Shown here in pieces: positions 23,583-32,453 of a stretch of 64,000 bases of DNA. How positions within the stretch are numbered: position 1 is the stretch's first letter; each line of letters opens with the position of its first letter. Source of the stretch: Deinococcus sp. KSM4-11 (lineage in GTDB: Bacteria; Deinococcota; Deinococci; Deinococcales; Deinococcaceae); assembly GCF_004801415.1 (NCBI RefSeq), contig NZ_SSNX01000003.1, positions 1 through 64,000 on the forward strand. Direction: 5' to 3'. A model generated the notes under the pieces. It made no database searches, was not told where the DNA came from, and saw only the letters and a program-made list of their open reading frames with translations. The translations under genes were made by a program, and so were the position numbers.

Positions 23583-25901
23583 TTACTTGACCTGGGCCTG
23601 GATGTTCAGGGTGATGGTGCCGCCGGACGGGAAAAGGTCGTCCGTGGTGGGTTCCAGCAGGCCGTCCCCGTCGGTATCGATGGCGACTTCCACACCGCTG
23701 GTCACGCTGCCGGCGGCGGGCACGCTGATGCTGAAGCTGCCGGTGCCGTTCAGGCGGTACATGACCTTGGCGCTGGCGGGGAAGCCGGTCAGGGTGACGC
23801 TGGCCGCCTTGAAGGTCGAGAAGGAGTACACGTTCGTGTTGCCGCCCGCCGCGTCGCTCAGCACGAAGTTCTTGATGGCCGAGTTGTACGAGTTGCTGGC
23901 CACGATCGCGTAGTAGATGGTGTCGCCGGGCAGGGCGCTCTTGGTGGTCTGGCCGGCGGCGTTCTGCGTGGGCGCGGCGCCCACGGCCTGGTACTTGTTC
24001 ACGGTGATGCCGCCGATCGCGCCGACCAGGATACGGTCGTTGGTGTCGGTCAGGGTGATGTTGCTGTAGTTGCTGGTCGCGGTCTGCGCCACCAGCAGCG
24101 GCGAGCCGGGCAGCGTGAGCTTGGCGTTGGCGGGAAGATCGACGACCGCGTACACCTTGTACTCGGTGTTGGCGTCCACGACCGGGGTGATGTACTGCCC
24201 GGCGCTGTTCTTGGGCAGGGCGGTGCCGGCGGCGGTCACGTATTTGACGCTGACCGTGGCGCTGGTGCCGTCGGACAGCGGCACCGTCACGCTGCCGGAC
24301 AGGGTGTAGGTGTCGGCGTACTCGCCGGGGTTGGCGACGTCCATGGGGAACACGGCCGAGGAGTCGGTGGTGACCCCGGCGGTGGGAGCGCCGCTGCTCG
24401 CGGCGGTGCCGGGGGTGACGGTCTCGGTGGGGGTCGCGCTGGCGTTCGCGGTGGGCGGCGTCTGGGTGCCGTCGCTGTCCCCGAACTGCAGGGCGGGCGG
24501 CAGGATCCTGTCGGTGGTGCTGGCATCGGCGACCAGGTTGTAGTCGTTGCCGGAATCCACGCCCACCACGACCGTGATCGGCGTGGGGTTCGCCAGGCTG
24601 TTCGAGTCGGGGTAAGTGACCTGCGTGATGTACCCGACCGTGCCGCCGCCCGCCGCGACCGTCACGACGGGGTAGGCCTTGCCGTCAACGGGCGAGGTGA
24701 CCAGGGTGGCGGCGGTGCCGTCGGCGTTCAGGAATTTCATGATGGTGCCGTCGGGCAGAGTGAAGGAGCCGTCGCCGTTGTTGGTGCCGTAGGGCGCGCC
24801 GTAGCCGGCATCGCCGACGTTCTTGCTGGGGTCGAGCGGGAACAGGTTCACGGTGTCGGCGGGTGCGCCGCTGGGCGTGGTCACGCTGTTCTTGAAGTTC
24901 ACGACGTCCGGCGCCGCGTTGGTGTCGGCGGGCGGGTACGCGGTCTGCACGTTGCCGACCACGGTGATGGCGGTGGAGCCGGTGCTGGCGGGCACGGCCG
25001 GATCGGTGTAGCCGGGCTGCGTGGGATCGCTGGGGCTGCTGGGCGTTCCGGGGGCCGAGGTGGGGTTGTTCGGGTCGATGGTGGTGCTGGCCGAGGGCGG
25101 CACCACGACGGTGCTGGTGGGAGCCTGCTGGCCGGCCGTGGCGGGATCGGCGTCGTAGGGCCCGGCGGTGACGGTGGGGGTGAACACGGTGACGCGCGTG
25201 TACTGCAGGTCGCCGTTGCTGGAACCGGAGTTGGCCTGCGCCTCGGTCAGGGCCGCGTAGGGGTAGGTGGTGGTGGTGCCGGACGAATCGGTCACGGACA
25301 CGCTGCCGGCGGGGGCGCTGCCGGCCGGGCTGGCCGAGTACTGCGCGCCGGTGGCGGCCGAAGTGGCCACGGTGATGACCTGCAGGATCCGGACCACGCC
25401 CTCGTCGGCGGGCGTCCCGGGGTTGTCGGCGCTGAGCGTGACCGAGGTGACGGGGGTGCCGGAGTCCGGCACGCCGTCGTTGTTGGCGTCCAGGTAGTAC
25501 TTCACCTGCTGCGGGGCGTTGCCGCCGGTGCTGTCGGAGGCGAGATTCACGACGTAGCCGTTCACGTTGCCGGTGTTCACGACGACGTAGGCGGTCGTGA
25601 CGGTCGCGCCGGGCAGCACACCGGTCTTGTCGTAGCTGGCGGCGGGCGTGGTCGCGGTGGTGTTGTCGGCGCTGCCGTCGGCGTACTGGATGTCGAAGCT
25701 GGGCTTAGGCAGCACGACCGTCTCGACCTTGTTCGACACGATGGGCGTGGCCGCCGCGCCGGTGGAGGAGGTCGGATCCGTGAAGGTCGCGGTCGCCTGG
25801 TTGGTGATGATCTGCCCGGCCGTGGTGTTGGTCGTGGCGGCGCTGGCGCTACCGACGGCCAGCGCGGTCATGAGGGCCAGAATGGTGGGGGTGGCTTTCA
25901 C
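23583..25901 (-). CDS. Exported repeat-rich protein (772 aa)
   Basis: Secreted protein. GTG 25901 is taken as start for its GGAGG site 8 nt upstream and the signal peptide that follows (ILALMTALAVGSASAA). The mature protein begins with an ITNQATATFTDP motif shared with the 926-aa protein, continues through Thr/Ala/Pro-rich beta-sandwich segments, and includes a low-complexity linker of Pro/Ser/Thr near residues 290-330. Calcium-binding-like acidic turns (YYLDANNDGVPDSGTP and DTDGDGLLEP) suggest dockerin or thrombospondin type-3-like metal sites. It ends NIQAQVK, like the 163-aa protein ending YRVQVK. Second gene of the operon; function unknown. Confidence 0.85.
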   Translation of the reverse strand: MKATPTILALMTALAVGSASAATTNTTAGQIITNQATATFTDPTSSTGAAATPIVSNKVETVVLPKPSFDIQYADGSADNTTATTPAASYDKTGVLPGATVTTAYVVVNTGNVNGYVVNLASDSTGGNAPQQVKYYLDANNDGVPDSGTPVTSVTLSADNPGTPADEGVVRILQVITVATSAATGAQYSASPAGSAPAGSVSVTDSSGTTTTYPYAALTEAQANSGSSNGDLQYTRVTVFTPTVTAGPYDADPATAGQQAPTSTVVVPPSASTTIDPNNPTSAPGTPSSPSDPTQPGYTDPAVPASTGSTAITVVGNVQTAYPPADTNAAPDVVNFKNSVTTPSGAPADTVNLFPLDPSKNVGDAGYGAPYGTNNGDGSFTLPDGTIMKFLNADGTAATLVTSPVDGKAYPVVTVAAGGGTVGYITQVTYPDSNSLANPTPITVVVGVDSGNDYNLVADASTTDRILPPALQFGDSDGTQTPPTANASATPTETVTPGTAASSGAPTAGVTTDSSAVFPMDVANPGEYADTYTLSGSVTVPLSDGTSATVSVKYVTAAGTALPKNSAGQYITPVVDANTEYKVYAVVDLPANAKLTLPGSPLLVAQTATSNYSNITLTDTNDRILVGAIGGITVNKYQAVGAAPTQNAAGQTTKSALPGDTIYYAIVASNSYNSAIKNFVLSDAAGGNTNVYSFSTFKAASVTLTGFPASAKVMYRLNGTGSFSISVPAAGSVTSGVEVAIDTDGDGLLEPTTDDLFPSGGTITLNIQAQVK

Positions 25902-25980
25902 TTGGTGTTCCTCCTGGAGGTGCAGCCCCATGTGGGGGCGGAAACGCGGTGGGAGTGCTCGTCTGGCGCCGGACTGCTGG

Positions 25981-26472
25981 TTACTTGACCTGCACGCGGT
26001 AGCCGAGCTTGATGCTCTGGCCGGCGGGCAGTTCACTCAGCACCCAGCGCACGGCGGTGTACTCGCTGGGTTTGACCTCGACCTGCCTGGTGACGCTCTT
26101 GCCGTTCTCGGTCACGGTCACGGTCTTCATCAGGGGGGCGGCCGCGAAGGTCTTGCCGCCGTCGATGGAGTACTCCGTGCGGGCGACGTTCAGCCCCTGC
26201 TCGGCCGTGAGGTACGTGGTGGTGGTGGGCACCGGCAGTTTCACCGGCACGTTCTGGATCGCGCGGCCGGTGTTGTTCTTCACCGTGATGACCTGACTGA
26301 TCACGTCGCCGGGGAACACGCTGCGGGGATTCGCGACGGTCTGCTCGGTGACCTTGCCGTTCAGGGTGACGCTCCTGACCAGTGACATCACGAGGTTCAG
26401 GGTCAGGGGCTCGGTCCCCTGGGCAAGGGCGCCGCTGGAGAGCAGGGCAAGGGCAAGGATGCGGCGTTTCAT
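25981..26472 (-). CDS. Small exported DUF11-like protein (163 aa)
   Basis: First gene of the DUF11 operon. The signal peptide (MKRRILALALLSSGALAQG) is followed by one Ig-like domain with the DUF11 hallmark FPGDVISQVITVKNNTG and a closing LPAGQSIKLGYRVQVK. It may act as a soluble or periplasmic partner of the larger proteins. ATG 26472 has a GGAGG 11 nt upstream, a little far. A 79-nt gap separates it from the 772-aa gene. Confidence 0.82.
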   Translation of the reverse strand: MKRRILALALLSSGALAQGTEPLTLNLVMSLVRSVTLNGKVTEQTVANPRSVFPGDVISQVITVKNNTGRAIQNVPVKLPVPTTTTYLTAEQGLNVARTEYSIDGGKTFAAAPLMKTVTVTENGKSVTRQVEVKPSEYTAVRWVLSELPAGQSIKLGYRVQVK

Positions 26473-26543
26473 CGGGAATCGAACCTCCGGAGAGCGGGGC
26501 GGCGCGCGTGAAGACGGGCGAGGCGGGCTGGGTGCACGCCAGG

Positions 26544-26576
26544 AGCCTAGAAATCCGCGTCTTACGACCGGCTTAC
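26544..26576 (-). promoter_or_regulatory. Promoter with GTAAG-N6-GTAAG box before the DUF11 operon
   Basis: On the minus strand, GTAAG-CCGGTC-GTAAG (26561-26576) ends 11 nt upstream of -10 TAGGCT (26544-26549), giving a leader of about 65 nt. An alternative reading with -35 TTGCAC (26582-26587), 17 nt, TAAGAC (26559-26564) overlaps the same box. Confidence 0.6.
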
Positions 26577-26832
26577 ACCCGGTGCAAGTCCGGGCGGCTG
26601 GCCAGCACCCGGCTCCGTTCCCTCATCCGTGGGCGATCATGAAATCCTTTACATTGTCGGGATATTCAGGATTTGGTGGAGCAGGCCACGCCGCAGCAGG
26701 GGCGTCCGATGCCCCCGGTGGGGGATGGGCGCCCCTGCGCTTGACCGCCATTTATGAAGGCCGCTTAAGGCTGGACTCATCAGAGTGCCGATCCATCCAC
26801 CCAATGGGAAGGATCGGCGCCGACGGACTGGC
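26577..26832. other. Intergenic stretch with two hairpins
   Basis: No gene seen between uppS and the DUF11 promoter. It holds a compound hairpin at 26696-26738 (outer stem GCAGGGGCG/CGCCCCTGC, inner CCCCC/GGGGG) and, just after the uppS stop, GCCGATCC/GGATCGGC at 26787-26818 with a 16-nt loop. Neither has a T run. A short AT-rich patch (26640-26680) lies between the hairpins and the promoter. Confidence 0.5.
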
Positions 26833-27663
26833 CTACTTGCCGAAGCGGCGGTCGCGGCCCTGGAAGTCCCGCAGGGCGCGCAGGAAATCCACGCGGCGGA
26901 AGCCCGGCCAGTACACGTCGCAGAAGTAGTACTCGGAGTACACGCTCTGCCACAGCATGAAGCCCGAGAGCCGGATCTCGCCGCTGGTGCGGATGATGAA
27001 ATCCGGGTCCGGCGTGTCGGCCATGTACAGGTGCGCGCTGATGTGCTCCGGCTGCAGGGCCCGCGCGACCTCGCCAAGCGACGCGCCCGCCTGCACCTCG
27101 CTCAGCAGGTGCGCCTTCACGGCGTCCACGATCTCCTCGCGCCCGCCGTACCCGACCGCGATGTTCAGCCGCATGCCCTGGTAGTGCGCGGTCTTCTCCT
27201 CCAGCTCGCGCAGGGCGGCCAGGACGGTGGGCGGAAACTGGTCGTGCTGCCCGATGGCCCGCACGCGCACCCCGTTCGCATGGATGCGCGGATCCGTGGC
27301 GAGGTTGCGCGCCTCCTTTTCCAGCAGGCTGAGGATGTGCGTGATCTCCTCGGGATCGCGGCTGGCGTTGTCGGTGGACAGCACCCAGATGGTCGCGGCC
27401 GGGATGCCCAGTTCCAGGCACCACTGGAGCACCTCGTGCGCCTTGTCGGCCCCGAAGGAGTGCCCGAGTTCCCGCTGGATGCCCGCCGCGCGCGCGTACC
27501 GCCGGTTGCCGTCGAGGATCAGGCCCAGGTGCCGGGGCAGCTTGCCGTGCGCGGCCACCTCGCGCGCCAGCCTCTGCTCGTAGCCCCACAGCAGGGCACC
27601 GCGCGCCGCCGTCCGCGTCTTCTGCAGCGTCCGAACCGCTGCTTTCACGGGGTTCCTGGTCAT
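26833..27663 (-). CDS. uppS: cis-prenyltransferase (isoprenyl transferase, UppS family)
   Basis: Extends farnesyl or geranylgeranyl diphosphate with cis-isoprene units to make the lipid carrier for cell wall synthesis. The 276-aa protein has the family signature HLGLILDGNRRYARA with catalytic Asp51, GHSFGADKAHEVLQWCLELG, and the C-terminal DFIIRTSGEIRLSGFMLWQ and Glu/Tyr-rich block. About 40 N-terminal residues precede the usual start. ATG 27663 is used: its -10 box TAGACT (27674-27679) is 10 nt upstream. Arg replaces the Gly-Arg-Trp of E. coli UppS (GNRRYAR instead of GNGRWAK), a variation seen in several actinobacterial and Deinococcus forms, so the product chain length may differ. Confidence 0.92.
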   Translation of the reverse strand: MTRNPVKAAVRTLQKTRTAARGALLWGYEQRLAREVAAHGKLPRHLGLILDGNRRYARAAGIQRELGHSFGADKAHEVLQWCLELGIPAATIWVLSTDNASRDPEEITHILSLLEKEARNLATDPRIHANGVRVRAIGQHDQFPPTVLAALRELEEKTAHYQGMRLNIAVGYGGREEIVDAVKAHLLSEVQAGASLGEVARALQPEHISAHLYMADTPDPDFIIRTSGEIRLSGFMLWQSVYSEYYFCDVYWPGFRRVDFLRALRDFQGRDRRFGK

Positions 27664-27765
27664 AAGCGGGGTCAGTCTACCCCCTCTGGCCCGGCGCGCA
27701 TCCCCCTTTGGACTCATAAGGGAGCGCGTTCCATTCTTCAGTGGAACGGAGGTCAGGGGTCAGGT

Positions 27766-28812
27766 TCACTCGACCTCCTCCGCGAACAGCGAGTCCTGCC
27801 GGGCGCGGCCCAGGGCGAGCGCTTTCTGATCCAGGCGGGACAGGGCGGCCTGGGCGACGGAGGTGCGCTCGGCGGCCGAGTGGGCCCGGTAGACGTACAG
27901 GGTCACGCGGCGGTGCGTCATGGTGTGGGTCACCTGCCCCAGCAGCGGCCCCGGCCGGGCCTGCAGCCGCGCGCACAGGCGCGTTAGGACGGCCACGGCG
28001 TCCCCTCCGTCGGCCAGGGCGTCCGTCGGCAGGCCCATCAGGCCGCCGAGGAGTGTGCCGGCGCGCTCCTCCAGCACGGCGTCCTTCTCATCGCCGATCA
28101 GCACGGCGACCGCCTGCACGTCCTGCACGGCCGCGCGCACTTTCGGAGCGGGAAAGGCGTCCGGCTGCCCGCTGGCCCGCGCGGCGCACCACAGCGCCAG
28201 CGGGCACGCCCCGCACCGGGGTGATCTGGGCGTGCAGACGGTGGCGCCCAGATCCATGACCGCCTCGTTCCACGCGCCGGGCCGCACCGGGTCGAGCAGC
28301 GCGTCCGCGCGGGCCTGCACCCAGGGCTCCGTGGGAACCGCCTCGCCATACAGGCGCGCCAGCACCCGCCGGACATTCCCGTCGTTCACGGCGCGAGCCC
28401 CGCCGTACGCCAGGCTGGCGATGGCCGCCGCCGTGTACGGCCCTACGCCCGGCAGGGCCAGCCAGCCCACGTAGGTCTCCGGAAAGCCCTGTGCGGCCAC
28501 GAGCTGCGCGGCGCGGCGCAGGTTGCGGGCCCGGGCGTAATACCCGCAGCCCTCCCAGGCCTTCAGGACGGCCGCCTCGGGCGCAGCCGCCAGCGCGTGC
28601 ACGTCCGGGAACGCCGTCAGGAAACGGTCGTAGTACACCCGTCCACGCACGACCTGCGTCTGCTGGAGCAGGATCTCCGCGATCCACACGCGGTAGGGAT
28701 CCCGCCGGCCCTCCACGCCCTGACGCCACGGCAGCTCCCGGCCGCGCGCGTCGAACCACGTGAGCAGCGCGGCACGCAGGGTCGGAACCTCGGAGGGCGG
28801 AAGGACGATCAC
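27766..28812 (-). CDS. mutY: A/G-specific adenine glycosylase MutY
   Basis: Removes adenine mispaired with 8-oxoguanine in base-excision repair. The 348-aa protein shows catalytic Glu46 in WIAEILLQQTQV, the helix-hairpin-helix LPGVGPYTAAAIASLAYG (120-137), catalytic Asp144 in NDGNVRRVLARL, and the four Fe-S cysteines 193, 200, 203 and 209 in the C-x6-C-x2-C-x5-C pattern. The C-terminal NUDIX-like domain for 8-oxoG recognition runs from about 225 (THTMTHRRVTLYVY). The GTG start (28812) has -10 TAGACT (28819-28824) 6 nt upstream. It stands alone between uppS and an unknown gene. Confidence 0.96.
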   Translation of the reverse strand: MIVLPPSEVPTLRAALLTWFDARGRELPWRQGVEGRRDPYRVWIAEILLQQTQVVRGRVYYDRFLTAFPDVHALAAAPEAAVLKAWEGCGYYARARNLRRAAQLVAAQGFPETYVGWLALPGVGPYTAAAIASLAYGGARAVNDGNVRRVLARLYGEAVPTEPWVQARADALLDPVRPGAWNEAVMDLGATVCTPRSPRCGACPLALWCAARASGQPDAFPAPKVRAAVQDVQAVAVLIGDEKDAVLEERAGTLLGGLMGLPTDALADGGDAVAVLTRLCARLQARPGPLLGQVTHTMTHRRVTLYVYRAHSAAERTSVAQAALSRLDQKALALGRARQDSLFAEEVE

Positions 28813-28878
28813 CGCGCCAGTCTAGGGACGCGGTGACGCTTGGAAGGTGCTCAGGAACGCGCTTTCAGTGCCGGTCGA

Positions 28879-30210
28879 TCAGACGACCACCTGGTCGCGA
28901 CGGGCCGGCACCCGCACCCGGCGGCGCACGCCATCGGCATAATCGGCCAGATCCGTGAGCAGGTCGCCCACCCCGACGCGCAGCAGGTACTGGCCGCCGG
29001 GCAGCGGTTGCAGGGCCTGGAAGGGCGCGCGGGACAGGGTCTCGAGGATGCTGCCCAGCTCCGCGAAGTTCACGCCGCTGCCCAGGCGCTCCGCGAGCCG
29101 CTGCACGGTCGTGACCGAGTTGGCCGGCTGCTGGGCCAGCGCCAGCAGCACCGAGCTGAAGGTGCCACGCTGCGCGATGTACGCGCTCACCAGCTCCGAG
29201 ATGCTCGCGGCGGATTCCATGTCCATGCTGCCTGCCTTCCAGTAGCCGCGCAGATCCACGGGGGACAGCGGGGCCAGGCGGGCGTGCTCGATCAGGGCCG
29301 AGAGCGCCTCGCGTGTCAGGCGGGGCGGGCCGTCGGGCCGCTCAGACTCGCCGCACAGTTGCAGGCGGTAATCGGCCACTGCCTGCCACGCGGGGGTCTG
29401 CACGGCGGCGGGCGTGCTGGCAATCATCACCGAGTATGCGTGGGCGCCCAGATCCGCCTTGAGGCGCATGACGCCGCTGCCCAGGTCGTCCGTGTGGTAG
29501 CCGGTCAGGCGGGCCAGTTCGCTCAGCTGGTCGTCCACACCGGTCGGCAGGGTGGTGGACGTGCGGGCCGCGCGACCCGCCGTGGGCTGCGGCCCGTTGG
29601 GCGTGGGGAGCGGCGCGGTCTCGGGGAAGCGCACGTCCACCCGGCGGGAGGCCTGCGGGGCGGCCTTGCGCTCGGGTTCCGGGCCGGCGCGGCCAGCGCT
29701 GGCCTCCGGACGGACGGGTTCGGCGCGGGTGACCGGGCTGGGCGCAGTCTCGGCGCGCCCGGTTTCCGGACGGGCATCGCCCGCCTCGGTGGCCTCGCCC
29801 GGACGCACCGGCGTGACGGGCGGGACGCGCACTTCCTGCATGCGGATCTCGCGGACGTGGGGCGTGGACGACACCACGACCCGCCGGGTCTCGGTGGGCG
29901 TGCCGTTCTCGCGGCGCTGCGGGAGTGGCGGGGCGTGCGGCTTGACGATCGCCTCGACCTGATACCGCGACGGCGACAGGCTGGTGATCATGAGGACGTC
30001 GTTCACGTTCAGGTTCTGGGCGTGGTACAGCGCTCCCAGGCCGCGGACTTCCATGCGCTCGCGGTCGATCTGCACCGCGTGTTCATCACCCCTGTCGTCC
30101 ACGAACACGGCGGGGCCGCTGGTGGGAAATGTGGATTCCAGGTATTTCAGGAGGCTGAGGCTGCCTTCCTGCAGGCAGGGGCGGGTGATCATGTAGCGCT
30201 TTGATTTCAC
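28879..30210 (-). CDS. Unknown two-part protein with disordered linker (443 aa)
   Basis: I do not recognise the family. Residues 1-100 form a compact, probably beta-rich domain ([36 protein letters not shown]). Residues about 100-215 are a Pro/Glu/Arg/Thr-rich, probably disordered linker. Residues about 220-443 form a helical domain with winged-helix-like repeats ([37 protein letters not shown]). No signal peptide or membrane segment. GTG 30210 has GGAGG 9 nt upstream. The promoter is the only one in the window with an exact TTGACA. The structure suggests a nucleic-acid-binding or scaffold protein, but that is inference. Confidence 0.8.
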   Translation of the reverse strand: MKSKRYMITRPCLQEGSLSLLKYLESTFPTSGPAVFVDDRGDEHAVQIDRERMEVRGLGALYHAQNLNVNDVLMITSLSPSRYQVEAIVKPHAPPLPQRRENGTPTETRRVVVSSTPHVREIRMQEVRVPPVTPVRPGEATEAGDARPETGRAETAPSPVTRAEPVRPEASAGRAGPEPERKAAPQASRRVDVRFPETAPLPTPNGPQPTAGRAARTSTTLPTGVDDQLSELARLTGYHTDDLGSGVMRLKADLGAHAYSVMIASTPAAVQTPAWQAVADYRLQLCGESERPDGPPRLTREALSALIEHARLAPLSPVDLRGYWKAGSMDMESAASISELVSAYIAQRGTFSSVLLALAQQPANSVTTVQRLAERLGSGVNFAELGSILETLSRAPFQALQPLPGGQYLLRVGVGDLLTDLADYADGVRRRVRVPARRDQVVV

Positions 30211-30277
30211 GCGGGCGTTCCTCCATTGTCAGCGCGCCGGAATGCCCTCCAGCGGCGTTGGGGCATGTAATTAGTCC

Positions 30278-30306
30278 CTAAAGTAGCAGAATGCCGGGCG
30301 TGTCAA
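30278..30306 (-). promoter_or_regulatory. Consensus -35 promoter of the 443-aa gene
   Basis: -35 TTGACA at 30301-30306. The -10 is either CTTTAG (30278-30283, spacing 17) or TACTTT (30280-30285, spacing 15). A short inverted repeat TTAG-TCC-CTAA (30271-30281) overlaps the -10/start-site area. The leader is about 60 nt with a ribosome site. Confidence 0.65.
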
Positions 30307-30438
30307 GGCGGGAAGCCCGCGGTACGCACCCTTCCCCCCAGACTGTCAGGAACTCGCCCTCCATCATGCCACCGATCATGAACGGGAACTGAGGTCACGT
30401 TGCGCGGCCGATCCCTGCTGGCCGCTATCCTGCCGGGC

Positions 30439-30861
30439 ATGACCGACGCCACCGTCAGCCTCGTGCGCGCGTACTACGCCGCCTTCAACACCCAGGACGC
30501 CGCCGGGATGCTGGCGCTGCTGACCGAGGACGTCCGCCACGACATCAACGAGGGCGAGACCCAGCACGGAATGGAGGCGTTCCGCGCTTTCCTGGCGCAC
30601 ATGGACACCCACTACCGCGAGCAGGCCGAGGATCTGGTCGTGATGGCCAGCGGGGACGGGACGCGCGCCGCCGCCGAGTTCACGATCCACGGCACGTACC
30701 TGCGCACCGACGACGGCCTGCCGGACGCGCACGGGCAGACGTACGCGCTGCCGGTCGGGGCCTTCTTCGACGTCCGCGGCGGGAAGATCGCGCGGGTCAC
30801 GAACTACTACAACCTCGCCGCGTGGACGCGGCAGGTGGCAGTGGGGCAGGCCGACACTTGA
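30439..30861 (+). CDS. SnoaL/NTF2-like protein
   Basis: 140-aa single-domain alpha+beta barrel of the SnoaL/ketosteroid-isomerase type: an N-terminal helix VSLVRAYYAAFNTQDAAGMLALL, then strands with GMEAFRAFLAHMD and a closing FFDVRGGKIARVTNYYNLAAW. Such proteins bind small hydrophobic ligands or catalyse isomerisation; the ligand is unknown. ATG 30439 is chosen over an upstream GTG-type start because -10 TATCCT (30426-30431) lies 7 nt before it. It overlaps the next gene by 4 nt (TTGA). Confidence 0.8.
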   Translation: MTDATVSLVRAYYAAFNTQDAAGMLALLTEDVRHDINEGETQHGMEAFRAFLAHMDTHYREQAEDLVVMASGDGTRAAAEFTIHGTYLRTDDGLPDAHGQTYALPVGAFFDVRGGKIARVTNYYNLAAWTRQVAVGQADT

Positions 30862-31445
30862 ACCTGAGCGTCACGACCGTCAGCGGCCCTGACCTCGCGC
30901 CGTTCATCCCGGCCCTGGCCCGGCTGAGGATCGAGGTGTTCCGCGCGTTCCCGTACCTGTACGCTGGCAGCGCCGAGTACGAGGAAACGTACCTGAGGCC
31001 GCTGCTGGACACGCCGGACGCCCTGATCGTCCTCGCGCGCGACGGCGGTGAAGTCGTGGGCGCGAGCACCGCCCTGCCGCTCGTGAACGAGATCCCGGCC
31101 CTGCGGGCCCCGCTGCACGCCCCGGAGTTCGATCCCGCCCGCATCCTGTACCTGGGCGAGAGCGTGCTGCGGGCCGAGTACCGGGGCCGGGGGCTGGGCC
31201 ACACTTTCTTCGACCGGCGTGAGGAACATGCCCGAACGCTGGGCCTGCCCACCACCGCCTTCTGCGCCGTGCAGCGCCCGGAGGATCACCCGGCACGCCC
31301 GAGTCCGTACCGCAGCCTGAACGCCTTCTGGGCCGCACGCAGGTATGTCGAGCGGCCGGACCTGACGACCACCCTGAGCTGGCCGGATGTCGGCGACGAC
31401 CACGAGACGCCCAAACCCATGCGCTACTGGATCCGGCACGGCTGA
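30858..31445 (+). CDS. GNAT-family acetyltransferase
   Basis: Transfers acetyl from acetyl-CoA to an unknown amine. The 195-aa protein has the GNAT core: a strand ALIVLARDGGEVVGASTALP, then the CoA loop GESVLRAEYRGRGLGHTFFDRREEHA. An N-terminal segment LRIEVFRAFPYLYAG is typical of one GNAT subgroup. A TTG start at 30858 overlapping the previous stop (TTGA) is most likely; the frame is open to 30822 but would then overlap the SnoaL gene by 40 nt. Translational coupling suggests the two proteins work together. Confidence 0.8.
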   Translation: MNLSVTTVSGPDLAPFIPALARLRIEVFRAFPYLYAGSAEYEETYLRPLLDTPDALIVLARDGGEVVGASTALPLVNEIPALRAPLHAPEFDPARILYLGESVLRAEYRGRGLGHTFFDRREEHARTLGLPTTAFCAVQRPEDHPARPSPYRSLNAFWAARRYVERPDLTTTLSWPDVGDDHETPKPMRYWIRHG

Positions 31446-31550
31446 ACCCGGCCGCACGAGCGCATGAAGCCGCTGCCTTTCAGGCAGATGCGACCTGCTG
31501 ACCGGCGCGTACCAGCGCAAAGCAGACGGAATCCGGAGCGCACACGATAC

Positions 31551-31589
31551 GGAGGGCGGCCCTGGACGAGAATGTCCTGGCCGCCCTCC
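31551..31589. terminator. Strong hairpin between convergent genes, no U-tract
   Basis: GGAGGGCGGCC and GGCCGCCCTCC, an 11-bp perfect stem with an 17-nt interior that itself pairs partly (TGGAC/GTCC). It lies 11 nt after the stop of the minus-strand membrane gene and about 105 nt after the GNAT gene. Confidence 0.55.
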
Positions 31590-31599
31590 ATGTCGTGGC

Positions 31600-31842
31600 T
31601 CAGCGCTGCGGGTGGTTCTGCGCTTTGCGCGCGGCCTTCTCGGCGTCGAGCGCCTTCTTGTTCTGTGCCCAGCCGTACGAGCGCACGGCGTCCACCGCGA
31701 ACCACACGGCCATCACGCCGGCCACGGCCACCCACACCCAGCCGTGCGCCAGCACGGCAAGGACGGCCCCGACCGCGCACAGCACAGCCAGGATCGCACT
31801 GAAGGCGAACACGATGTGGGGCGGAACGCGGCGACCGAACAT
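31600..31842 (-). CDS. Small membrane protein (80 aa), two helices
   Basis: No family recognised. Two hydrophobic segments (about 10-32 and 36-52) are followed by a basic, helical cytoplasmic tail rich in Lys and Ala (KKALDAEKAARKAQ). Start ATG 31842 has -10 TACGCT (31849-31854) 6 nt upstream. Its end converges on the GNAT gene. The clear topology and promoter favour a real gene. Confidence 0.7.
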   Translation of the reverse strand: MFGRRVPPHIVFAFSAILAVLCAVGAVLAVLAHGWVWVAVAGVMAVWFAVDAVRSYGWAQNKKALDAEKAARKAQNHPQR

Positions 31843-31885
31843 GGGGGGAGCGTACCCCCCGGAGTCTTACGCGAACCTCACGGCC

Positions 31886-32335
31886 TCAGACCTCCCGTTC
31901 CAGCATCACGCCCTGAAGCTCGGTGACCTCGTAGCCGGCGTCCTCGTAGAAGGTCTGCGCCACGTCATTGTCGGCCAGCACCCACACCAGCGAGATGGCC
32001 TCGGCGCGCATCTGCGCGTGGAGCGCCCCGACCAGCGCGCGCCCCACGCCACGCCGCCGCCACGCTTCACGCACGCCGATCTCCTCGAACATCACGTGGC
32101 GGCCCTCCCCATGCCGGTTGCGGTGTACGTAGGCCATCAGGAACCCCACCGGCCGCCCCTGCGCGTCCTCGGCATGCCAGTGCCAGACCTGCGGATCGGC
32201 AAGATACGCGTGGGCGTTCCCAGCATTCAGGGGCGGGGTGGGCTCCTCGCCCGTGAAGTCCGTCTCGTCACGGGCAACCCACGCCAGCGCGGCCTCATCG
32301 CCGGGGCCAAGGCGGCGGATGGTGAAGGTCGTCAT
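31886..32335 (-). CDS. GNAT-family acetyltransferase (149 aa)
   Basis: Complete GNAT domain: FTIRRLGPGDEAALAWVARD at the N-terminus, the substrate-side strand GRPVGFLMAYVHRNRHGE, the acetyl-CoA loop WRRRGVGRALVGALHAQM, and the closing NDVAQTFYEDAGYEV. Substrate unknown. ATG 32335 has an AGAGGA site 7 nt upstream. It lies upstream of the 80-aa membrane gene on the same strand, and divergent from crtO. Confidence 0.9.
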   Translation of the reverse strand: MTTFTIRRLGPGDEAALAWVARDETDFTGEEPTPPLNAGNAHAYLADPQVWHWHAEDAQGRPVGFLMAYVHRNRHGEGRHVMFEEIGVREAWRRRGVGRALVGALHAQMRAEAISLVWVLADNDVAQTFYEDAGYEVTELQGVMLEREV

Positions 32336-32453
32336 GCTTCATCCTCTCCCGGCGGGCCGCCGGGCGCATCGGCGTTCTGGCTCAGGTTTCAAGACCAGCA
32401 GTTCGGGGGCTTCCAGACCATCTGATTCCTGGGGTTCGTGACACACTGACCCG

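Noticed and set aside
26696..26738. Integron-type attC or transposon end
   Set aside because: The hairpin is strong, but there is no recombination core site, integrase or transposase nearby.
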